Source: Candidatus Cloacimonadota bacterium
GTDB taxonomy: Bacteria > Cloacimonadota > Cloacimonadia > Cloacimonadales > TCS61
DNA length: 11,691 nt
Reading direction: 5' to 3'
Assembly: GCA_016931665.1 (NCBI GenBank)
Contig: JAFGEH010000017.1
Location: 1 to 11,691, forward strand
Each line of letters opens with the position of its first letter. Positions within the stretch are counted from its first letter, which is position 1. This document shows positions 1 to 5,306 of the stretch, in pieces. The notes below the pieces were generated by a model, which was not told where the DNA came from, searched no databases, and was given only the letters and a program-made list of their open reading frames with translations. A program made the translations under genes and the position numbers.

Positions 1-120
1 ACCTTTCTTGCTTAAAAATAGTGTGATCGCCGCTGTTAATGTCGTCTTGCCATGATCAACATGACCAATTGTTCCAATATTGACATGCGGCTTGGTTCTC
101 ATAAATTTCGCTTTGGCCAT
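1..120 (-). CDS. tuf: Elongation factor Tu, N-terminal part (cut by window edge)
   Basis: EF-Tu is the GTPase that delivers aminoacyl-tRNA to the ribosome A site in the cytoplasm. Only the first 40 codons are present; the gene runs off the left edge. The translation starts MAKAKFMRTKPHVNIGTIGH and continues with the P-loop (G1) motif GHVDHGKT at about residues 19-26, followed by TLTAAIT, which is diagnostic for EF-Tu. The ATG at 118-120 is preceded by a perfect AGGAGG Shine-Dalgarno at 125-130. The gene lies 40 bp downstream of tRNA-Thr(GGT) on the same strand, so it is probably transcribed with the four tRNAs, as tufB is in E. coli. Whether the genome has a second tuf copy cannot be told from here. 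Confidence 0.96.
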   Translation of the reverse strand, partial: MAKAKFMRTKPHVNIGTIGHVDHGKTTLTAAITLFLSKKG

Positions 121-160
121 CTTTCCTCCTGATTTTTCAATATAATCAAAAATAATAAAA

Positions 161-236
161 TGGGGCTCATGACCGGACTTGAACCGGTGGCCTCATCCTT
201 ACCAAGGATGTGCTCTACCAGCTGAGCTACATGAGC
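161..236 (-). tRNA. tRNA-Thr (anticodon GGT)
   Basis: This is a 76-nt cloverleaf on the minus strand. The acceptor stem pairs GCTCATG (230-236) with CATGAGC (165-171), and the 3' CCA is encoded at 161-163. The anticodon stem CATCC/GGATG holds the loop TTGGTAA, which gives anticodon GGT (Thr). The T arm carries the TTCAAGT loop. It is the last tRNA before tuf, the position of thrT in E. coli. Confidence 0.96.
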
Positions 237-249
237 ACTTGCCTGATAA

Positions 250-325
250 TGGAGCGGGAGACGGAGCTCGAATCCGCGACCCTTAGCTTGGAAGGCTAAT
301 GCTCTACCAATTGAGCTACTCCCGC
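250..325 (-). tRNA. tRNA-Gly (anticodon TCC)
   Basis: This is a 76-nt cloverleaf. The acceptor stem pairs GCGGGAG (319-325) with CTCCCGC (254-260), the discriminator base is T and CCA is encoded at 250-252. The anticodon loop CTTCCAA within stem TTAGC/GCTAA gives TCC, which reads GGA and GGG. It lies 13 bp from the tRNA-Thr(GGT) downstream and corresponds to glyT of the E. coli tufB operon. Confidence 0.96.
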
Positions 326-337
326 AATCAACCAAAA

Positions 338-423
338 TGGTGGAGGGGGGAGGATTCGAACCTCCGAAGGCGTTTGCCGACAGATTTACAGTCTGGTCCC
401 TTTGGCCGCTCGGGAACCCCTCC
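338..423 (-). tRNA. tRNA-Tyr (anticodon GTA), class II with long variable arm
   Basis: This is an 86-nt gene. The acceptor stem pairs GGAGGGG (417-423) with CCCCTCC (342-348), the discriminator is A and CCA is encoded at 338-340. The anticodon loop CTGTAAA in stem CAGA/TCTG gives GTA. An extended variable arm follows the anticodon stem, as expected for bacterial tRNA-Tyr. It is separated by 12 bp from the downstream tRNA-Gly and corresponds to tyrU. Confidence 0.96.
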
Positions 424-427
424 CAAA

Positions 428-502
428 TGGTGCCGACAGTAGGAATCGAACCCACAACCGCTCGATTACAAGTCGAGTGCTCTACCGTTGAGCCATGTCG
501 GC
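428..502 (-). tRNA. tRNA-Thr (anticodon TGT)
   Basis: This is a 75-nt cloverleaf. The acceptor stem pairs GCCGACA (496-502) with TGTCGGC (432-438), the discriminator is A and CCA is encoded at 428-430. The anticodon loop CTTGTAA in stem CTCGA/TCGAG gives TGT, reading ACA and probably other Thr codons by wobble. It is the first tRNA of the operon, only 4 bp upstream of tRNA-Tyr, and corresponds to thrU. Confidence 0.96.
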
Positions 503-514
503 ATGATGAGTTCG

Positions 515-545
515 TGACAGGTAAAAATCACCTTCTTTACTGTCA
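515..545. repeat. Imperfect inverted repeat upstream of the tRNA operon
   Basis: Arms TGACAGGTAAA (515-525) and TTTACTGTCA (536-545) are complementary apart from one unpaired G, with a 10-nt loop. The repeat overlaps the proposed -35 and -10 of the tRNA-tuf promoter. It could be an operator, or a leader hairpin if transcription starts further upstream. Confidence 0.4.
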
Positions 546-546
546 A
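518..546 (-). promoter_or_regulatory. Candidate promoter of the tRNA-tuf operon
   Basis: A perfect minus-strand TTGACA (-35-like) lies at 541-546. At 17-bp spacing the -10 position (518-523) reads TACCTG, a poor match to TATAAT. Initiation would fall about 9-10 nt upstream of the first tRNA. The -35 call is strengthened because the other tRNA cluster has TTGACA at almost the same distance (38 versus 41 nt from the first tRNA base). The -10 call is weak. Confidence 0.4.
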
Positions 547-785
547 TGCTTTTCACTTTTATGCATCTTTTAACGAACTTATTCCAGAGAATTGACAAAA
601 AATTTTCTCAGCAATTATATGTCAATGATTTTATGGATGATATCAATAATTTTTATAGAAGAATACTCCTAAACAGAACGATGTTTAATATTAGTTAAAT
701 CAGCAGGTATTTAATTGCCTGAAAGCAGCTATACTACTTAATAAGTAAGTCAGAACGGATTGTAAGGCCTAGGGTCTCTGAATAT

Positions 786-807
786 AAAAAACTGATGATA
801 ATTATCA
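786..807 (-). terminator. Possible weak terminator after cysS
   Basis: The palindrome TGATAATTATCA (796-807) overlaps the cysS stop codon and is followed on the minus strand by six T residues (786-791). The stem is AT-rich and leaves almost no loop, so the call is weak. Confidence 0.25.
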
Positions 808-2223
808 CTCTATTGACCAGATAGTGCCATCAGGAGTGTCTTTCAGATGGATTCCCATCTTCTTGAGATCATCTCGGATACGATCCGCCATCTGCCAGTT
901 CTTGCTCGCTTTGAATTCCGATCGGTAGCTAAGTAACAGTTGGATTAATTCCGTTTCCACACCTTTGGTTTCTCTTTCTTCGGTAAAATCCATAACTGCC
1001 AGTATTGAATCAAATTTCCTCATCAGAGTTATGATCTCTTCACTATTCTTTCTGCTTATCTTACCGTCAGAGATCAGGGTGTTTATTTTTCTCATAAAAT
1101 CAAATACTGCAGCTAATGCCCCGGATATATTCAGATCATCGCCCAGGGAGTCTCTGAATTTCTCTTTTGCCTGTTCGATCAGTTCATTCAAGTCTGCATG
1201 TTGGTTATCACTCTTCCGGATAAGTTCAAGGAAATTCTGGATTTTTGCGAGTGCTTTTTCGGCAGCCTCCAGAGCGTCGAAAGTAAAATTCAGATTTTGC
1301 CGGTAATGTCCAGATATCAGAAAATACCTGAGTGCCCGAAGTGAGAATCCCTTTGCCTCAATATCGGCGATTGTATATGTATTCCCCAGGGATTTGCTCA
1401 TTTTCCCCCCGTTCACCAGCAGATGTTTAATGTGTAACCAGAATCGCACAAACTGTTTGCCTGTAGCTGCTTCAGACTGAGCTATTTCGCATTCATGGTG
1501 AGGGAATTTATTATCTTCTCCGCCTGTATGTATATCAATTGTCTCACCCAGATATTTGATTGACATTACCGAACACTCCAAATGCCAGCCGGGATAACCT
1601 TTTCCCCAGGGAGCCTCCCATTGCATAAGATGATCAGGATTGTGTATCCAGAGGGCAAAATCGAAGGGATTCCTCTTTTCCTTCTTGATCTCCACTCTCT
1701 TCCCCGCAATCAGATCTTCCAGTGTGTTGCCGGATAGCTTTCCATATTCCGGAAATCTGGTTAAATCAAAATATATCGAACCTCCCGCTTCATAAGCTAT
1801 TCCTTTATCCAGAAGAAGTTGCACCAGATCAATCATGTCCTGAATGTGCTCTGTTGCCCGTGGATAGACTTCTGCAGGGATAATGTTCAATTTCTTTATA
1901 TCCCTGTGGAAACTTTCTTCATATAATCTGGCAATTTCCAGTGGCTCCTTCTTCTCCTGCCTGGCTTTTTTCTCCAGCTTGTCTTCGCCCGTATCGCTAT
2001 CGTTTTCCAGGTGGCCGACATCGGTTATATTCATCACCTGGTTAACCTGATAACCTTGATATTGCAGATATCTTTTCAAAAGATCTGCCACCAGGAAAGA
2101 GCGATAATTGCCAATGGAAGGTTGCCCATATACAGTGGGACCGCAATTGTACATGGTCACCTTCCCTTTCTGGAGGGGAATGAATTCTTCTTTCCGCTTG
2201 GTAAGAGAATTATAAAGCAGCAT
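805..2223 (-). CDS. cysS: Cysteinyl-tRNA synthetase
   Basis: This cytoplasmic class I synthetase charges tRNA-Cys with cysteine. At 472 residues it is normal for the family. The expected signature elements are present: NCGPTVY with zinc ligand Cys27, NITDVGHL near 65-72, WHLECS with Cys217, and FPHHECEIAQSE with likely zinc ligands His242 and Glu246. The KMSKS loop is at 274-278. The HIGH signature is altered to SIGN (residues 36-39). HIGN forms are known in this family, but replacement of the first His by Ser is unusual; I read the codon as TCC at 2116-2118. The ATG is preceded by AAAAGGA (2230-2236), which overlaps the rsmD stop, and only 11 bp separate the two genes. It is the last gene of the six-gene unit. 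Confidence 0.96.
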   Translation of the reverse strand: MLLYNSLTKRKEEFIPLQKGKVTMYNCGPTVYGQPSIGNYRSFLVADLLKRYLQYQGYQVNQVMNITDVGHLENDSDTGEDKLEKKARQEKKEPLEIARLYEESFHRDIKKLNIIPAEVYPRATEHIQDMIDLVQLLLDKGIAYEAGGSIYFDLTRFPEYGKLSGNTLEDLIAGKRVEIKKEKRNPFDFALWIHNPDHLMQWEAPWGKGYPGWHLECSVMSIKYLGETIDIHTGGEDNKFPHHECEIAQSEAATGKQFVRFWLHIKHLLVNGGKMSKSLGNTYTIADIEAKGFSLRALRYFLISGHYRQNLNFTFDALEAAEKALAKIQNFLELIRKSDNQHADLNELIEQAKEKFRDSLGDDLNISGALAAVFDFMRKINTLISDGKISRKNSEEIITLMRKFDSILAVMDFTEERETKGVETELIQLLLSYRSEFKASKNWQMADRIRDDLKKMGIHLKDTPDGTIWSIE

Positions 2224-2234
2224 TGATTATCCTT

Positions 2235-2771
2235 TTAACATTTATTGATCACGGTTACAGCTGTATCGCCAAATTCCTTGTCATATTCTATCAATTCCAG
2301 CCAGGTTTTATCCAGCTTTTCAAATCTGGATCTCTCAATTACCAGCTGGCCGCCAGGAGAGAGAATATCACCATCAAGAATCAGGGAGATAGCTGGATTG
2401 ACCAGATTTTTCTGGTAAGGGGGGTCCAGGAAAATGAGATCAAATTTTTCGGTTGTACTGTAAAGAAAGGCGGAAGCTCTGGTTTTACGAATTTGACAGA
2501 ATTCAGAACATTTCAGTTTTTCAATGTTCTGTCTGATGCATCTGACTGCTCCTTCCGCAGCATCAACGAATACAGCACCTGCTGCTCCCCGGCTTACCGC
2601 TTCCAGACCCAGAGATCCTGATCCGGCGTATAGGTCGAGTATGAATTTATCTGCACAATCCCCTATAACCGAGAAGATTACTTCTTTGATATAATCAGTT
2701 GTCGGGCGGGTATTATGACCTTTCACCATAATCAGATTAGCTTTTTTGAATTTACCGGTTATTATTCTCAT
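2235..2771 (-). CDS. rsmD: 16S rRNA (guanine-N2)-methyltransferase RsmD
   Basis: RsmD methylates G966 of 16S rRNA (E. coli numbering) using S-adenosylmethionine. The protein is 178 residues when started at the ATG whose first base is 2771, giving the family-typical N terminus MRIITGKFKK. It has TRPT at 21-24, the SAM-binding motif LDLYAGSGSLGLEA at about 45-58 and the catalytic motif IV as FLDPPY at 114-119. A longer reading from a TTG at 2840 adds 23 residues that do not resemble RsmD and lie in another frame of the Cys4 mini-gene, so I reject it. The start overlaps the end of that mini-gene by 20 bp and no strong Shine-Dalgarno is visible, which suggests translational coupling. cysS follows after 11 bp. 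Confidence 0.93.
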   Translation of the reverse strand: MRIITGKFKKANLIMVKGHNTRPTTDYIKEVIFSVIGDCADKFILDLYAGSGSLGLEAVSRGAAGAVFVDAAEGAVRCIRQNIEKLKCSEFCQIRKTRASAFLYSTTEKFDLIFLDPPYQKNLVNPAISLILDGDILSPGGQLVIERSRFEKLDKTWLELIEYDKEFGDTAVTVINKC

Positions 2772-2922
2772 TATTTTCTTTGGTATAGCGGAAGGAAATT
2801 TCCAGCTGTTGAGGTTTGAATTCGAATCGGGGACAGCCAAGAAGAATGATGTCCTCTGTTTGTTTACACTTATTGAGGCATTTAAGGCAGAGTCTATTGA
2901 TCTTCTTTTCTTTCTTCTTCAT
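2752..2922 (-). CDS. Small four-cysteine (zinc-ribbon-like) protein, 56 aa
   Basis: This 56-codon frame is easily missed because of its size. The protein begins MKKKEKKINRLCLKCLNKCK and has a Lys-rich N terminus. Four cysteines at 12, 15, 19 and 30 (C-x2-C-x3-C-x10-C, with a following GCPRFEFKP segment) suggest a small metal-binding knuckle. The C terminus is polar and Asn-rich. The ATG overlaps the end of the upstream gene by 29 bp, and the stop overlaps the rsmD start by 20 bp. A GTG codon directly before the ATG is an alternative start. No clear Shine-Dalgarno is seen, so coupling to upstream translation is likely. The function is unknown. Its place beside rsmD may indicate a link to RNA or ribosomes, but this is inference. 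The arrangement and regular cysteine spacing argue for a real gene. Confidence 0.68.
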   Translation of the reverse strand: MKKKEKKINRLCLKCLNKCKQTEDIILLGCPRFEFKPQQLEISFRYTKENNENNNR

Positions 2923-3505
2923 CACTGTTTCTCATATCATTCCGGGATGATTGCCTCATTCCGGGATCAAAAGCTGCCAGTTTCTGGTCTATTTCTTTAA
3001 TTCTCCGATTGAAACTCTCTTTTTCTCTGGCCAGTTGGGATTTAATTTCCTGTAGTGCCAGTAGAATTGAGGCTTCATCTGCCGCTGAAGAGGAAGGGAT
3101 CTGATAATTGTCAGGATGGAAAACAGGAGGTAATATCTTACTTGTGTCTTCTTCACTCAGTGATACCCGAAAGGATTCTTCTGAAGTTACAACATCTTCC
3201 AGCTGGTCCAGATCTTCAATTCTCTCACCTTTCTTCTGACATTGTATGGAATTTGATAAAACAGAATCAGGTAGAATTCTAAAATATTTCAGTTCCCTGG
3301 CGCTGAATATCTGATTTATTAGTTCGTTATAACCAGAATCAGTTTGTCCAAATATCCGCTCTGTGAGTTCAGTAATCTTGTTCTCAATTTCCTGATTTTT
3401 TTTTATCTTAGCTAATTCATTATAAATAGCAAGGGCATCCACCAGCTGATGCTGTGCTTCAAATAACCGGGCCAGGGTTAGTGTGGGTGTTACCTTATTA
3501 ATCAT
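2894..3505 (-). CDS. Hypothetical protein with TPR-like N terminus and C-terminal coiled coil
   Basis: The product is 203 residues with no recognised enzymatic motif. Residues about 8-50 (TLARLFEAQHQLVDALAIYN onward) read like a tetratricopeptide-type helical pair, a protein-protein interaction fold. The middle (about 85-140) is acidic and Ser-rich and probably disordered. Residues about 145-180 are charged with heptad-like spacing and look like a coiled coil, followed by a very polar tail ending EEERKEDQ. No signal peptide or membrane segment is visible, so it is probably cytoplasmic. The ATG at 3505 has an AGGAG site (3516-3520) overlapping the end of the upstream HhH gene, 5 bp away. The role is unknown; an adaptor or scaffold is a guess from composition only. 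Confidence 0.82.
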   Translation of the reverse strand: MINKVTPTLTLARLFEAQHQLVDALAIYNELAKIKKNQEIENKITELTERIFGQTDSGYNELINQIFSARELKYFRILPDSVLSNSIQCQKKGERIEDLDQLEDVVTSEESFRVSLSEEDTSKILPPVFHPDNYQIPSSSAADEASILLALQEIKSQLAREKESFNRRIKEIDQKLAAFDPGMRQSSRNDMRNSDEEERKEDQ

Positions 3506-3510
3506 CGTTT

Positions 3511-4122
3511 TTACTCTCCTATAAAGAGGTTTTCGCGGATCTTGGCCAGTGTTTTTTCACCGATACCCTTAACTTGCAGCAGGTCATCCACACACTTGAA
3601 CATGCCCATCTCATTACGAAGTGAAATTATCAGTTCAGCTTTAGCAGGACCGATACCGGGTAGTTGGATTAATTCTTCAATAGCGGCAGTGTTCAGGTTT
3701 ATCATCAGTGAGCCAGGCTGTCCTATCCTTTCTGGTAATGATATTAGAGATGTTTCTAATTCAGCCGGCTGACCAAAATCCTGAAAATACCCTGATATTT
3801 TGTTGTAAGTACTGGTACCAATACCCTTAACCAGCATCAGATCCTGCAGTTTGCTGAAACCATGTGATTCACGATAAGAGATGATATCGTCTGCCCTTTT
3901 TGTCCCGATACCAGGAATTGTAACCAACTCGGCTTTACTTGCAGTGAGAAGATCATATTTTATTTCATAATCAGTGGAAAAATCAAGGCTATCCGCACTG
4001 GTCATCTTATCTTCAGCTGATAAACCGCTGTATCTGATAAAGGAACCGATAAGGCCAAATAACAGGAGAAAGAAGATAACCTTCTGTTCATCTTCGGTTA
4101 GAAAGGAATGAAGTATTTTCAT
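3511..4122 (-). CDS. Membrane-anchored tandem helix-hairpin-helix (ComEA-like) protein
   Basis: The protein has 203 residues. A hydrophobic segment at about 14-29 follows a short charged N terminus and should anchor or export the rest. Two ComEA-type HhH modules follow: residues about 58-115 with PGIG (70-73) and KGIG (99-102), and residues about 139-200 with PGIG (155-158) and KGIG (185-188). Each has the family pattern of a G-h-G hairpin, then a Lys/Ala-rich helix and a D-L-h-x-V-K-G-I-G second hairpin. In ComEA this fold binds double-stranded DNA during uptake, without sequence specificity. The likely topology places the HhH modules outside the inner membrane. The start overlaps the peptidase stop by 4 bp (ATGA), a classic coupled junction. 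No other competence gene is nearby, so a role in transformation is only suggested. Confidence 0.88.
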   Translation of the reverse strand: MKILHSFLTEDEQKVIFFLLLFGLIGSFIRYSGLSAEDKMTSADSLDFSTDYEIKYDLLTASKAELVTIPGIGTKRADDIISYRESHGFSKLQDLMLVKGIGTSTYNKISGYFQDFGQPAELETSLISLPERIGQPGSLMINLNTAAIEELIQLPGIGPAKAELIISLRNEMGMFKCVDDLLQVKGIGEKTLAKIRENLFIGE

Positions 4123-5012
4123 TTATCACCGCTGTAGATTATATTCAGGAGTGTCTGTCCAACCCTGTTCAAAGAGATCGGAGAACATTTATCCGGTGTA
4201 TCGGCCATTGTATGCCAGTATGGATAATCAAAATCAATGATCACCGTGGCATCATAACCAGCCGCGATAAAAGCATAATGATCATCATAGATAACATTGC
4301 CGATGCGGTATTGGAATTCGGTATAACCCAGATCCCTGGCTGAATCCCAGATCTCTTTGACCAGCAAAGGGGAATTATGATAAGAAAAATACTCCATCTG
4401 GATCTCCAGATCAGCATCTCCAACCATATCGACAATAATTACCTTCTCCGCCTTGTAGTCTGGATTCGATTTGACGAAAGCTTGTGAACCCAGACACCAG
4501 CTTTCATTGATTGAATAAGTCCCCATATCCTCCAGGTCAAAGAATACAAAATCTATGCCATATTCTACAGGCTCTTTCTGATGGATTACTGATGCCAGCT
4601 CCAGAAGCACAGCAACACCCGAAGCGGCATCATTTGCCCCGATAATAGGCTGAGTATGAGCTTCAGGATCAGGGTCTTTATCGGCCCAAGGGCGTGTGTC
4701 GTAATGAGCACCAAAGAGTATTCTGCGGCTCATCTGAGGATGAAACCGGGCCATTATATTTACGCCCTGATATATCTGACCGTCGATTTCTTCTTCGAAA
4801 GCCTGCTGCTCGATCACAGCACCCAAACTGCTGCAGACTGATATCAGATATTCCCGGCATAAAATAATGCCTTCTGAGCCCGGATAACGGGGTCCAATCT
4901 CACATTGCTTCTCCAGAAAACTAAAGGCTCTCTGCTGATTAAACTGCGGAATCTTGTCCTGGCAGGCAAACAGGACGATACAGGATAATATGGAAATGAC
5001 TATCTTTTTCAT
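4119..5012 (-). CDS. M28-family lipoprotein, glutaminyl-peptide cyclotransferase-like
   Basis: The protein is 297 residues from the ATG whose first base is 5012, preceded by AAAGGA (5020-5025) at 7 nt. It begins with a lipoprotein signal, lipobox LFAC with Cys17 as the lipidated residue. An in-frame TTG at 5036 would only add eight residues before this signal. The zinc-enzyme motifs are GAHYDTRPW (101-109), GANDAASG (125-132, Asp128), FFDLED (157-162, Glu161/Asp162), VDMVGD (194-199), DDH (243-245) and YWHTMADT (265-272, His267). This set, especially DDH and WHT-x-x-D, matches glutaminyl cyclases more closely than generic aminopeptidases. It would act on peptide N termini outside the cytoplasm. 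Cyclase versus aminopeptidase activity cannot be decided from sequence. It is the first gene of the unit. Confidence 0.9.
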   Translation of the reverse strand: MKKIVISILSCIVLFACQDKIPQFNQQRAFSFLEKQCEIGPRYPGSEGIILCREYLISVCSSLGAVIEQQAFEEEIDGQIYQGVNIMARFHPQMSRRILFGAHYDTRPWADKDPDPEAHTQPIIGANDAASGVAVLLELASVIHQKEPVEYGIDFVFFDLEDMGTYSINESWCLGSQAFVKSNPDYKAEKVIIVDMVGDADLEIQMEYFSYHNSPLLVKEIWDSARDLGYTEFQYRIGNVIYDDHYAFIAAGYDATVIIDFDYPYWHTMADTPDKCSPISLNRVGQTLLNIIYSGDK

Positions 5013-5031
5013 AAGATTTTCCTTTAATCCT

Positions 5032-5060
5032 AGCAAATTTCAGTTCATTAATTCTGTCAA
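5032..5060 (-). promoter_or_regulatory. Candidate promoter of the six-gene minus-strand unit
   Basis: A perfect TTGACA reads on the minus strand at 5055-5060, about 42 nt upstream of the peptidase ATG. At 17-bp spacing the hexamer is TTTGCT (5032-5037), a poor -10. Position and orientation support the call; the -10 does not. Confidence 0.33.
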
Positions 5061-5271
5061 ATCAGATTTTGGTTCAAATTAAGAAAATCGCCATTATCCC
5101 TTATAGCTTCGGCATTCTATTCAACATGACATCACAATAAAACATGAAATAGAAATATACGCCAGTATCTTCTCATCAACTATCAGCTGGTATAGGTTTA
5201 TCTGGCTCCAGACTTTATTAAGGTTTCTATATGAGTTATCCACGAAACCAATTTTTTCATAGTTGTTATTC

Positions 5272-5277
5272 TTGACA
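5272..5277 (+). promoter_or_regulatory. -35-like TTGACA before the GH16-like gene
   Basis: A perfect TTGACA ends 29 nt before the ATG at 5307. With normal spacing, transcription would begin at or very near the start codon. That fits the lack of a Shine-Dalgarno, but no good -10 is visible. Confidence 0.27.
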
Positions 5278-5306
5278 AAAGTATTCTTTCTAATCCTGCT
5301 TAAAAT

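Larger units (their letters stand above)
503..795. other. Intergenic region between cysS and the tRNA-tuf operon
   Basis: About 290 bp of AT-rich sequence without a credible gene. Both flanking units are on the minus strand, so it should hold the end of the cysS transcript and the promoter of the tRNA-tuf operon. Besides the elements listed separately, it has opposed TTGACA hexamers at 592-597 (plus) and 620-625 (minus), and a perfect minus-strand TATAAT at 614-619 without a well-spaced -35. Nothing else is recognisable. Confidence 0.6.
5013..5306. other. Divergent control region between the peptidase unit and the GH16-like gene
   Basis: About 290 bp, AT-rich, separating two transcription units that point away from each other. 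It should contain both promoters. A TTGACA faces each way (5055-5060 minus, 5272-5277 plus). I see no other motif, hairpin or small gene that I can support. Confidence 0.55.

Noticed and set aside
99..573. Open frames on both strands across 99-573
   Set aside because: They run through four clear tRNA genes and the tuf start. Their translations have no domain sense.
614..619. Perfect TATAAT on the minus strand as the main tRNA-operon -10
   Set aside because: No -35 at 16-18 bp; the nearest TTGATA is 21 bp away. It lies over 110 nt from the first tRNA. Kept only as a possible second start.
2772..2840. Longer rsmD beginning at a TTG (23 extra residues)
   Set aside because: The extension does not look like RsmD, has no ribosome site, and the same bases encode the Cys4 mini-protein in another frame.
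5013..5036. Longer M28 protein beginning at a TTG (8 extra residues)
   Set aside because: The ATG at 5012 has a well-spaced AAAGGA and begins a standard lipoprotein signal.
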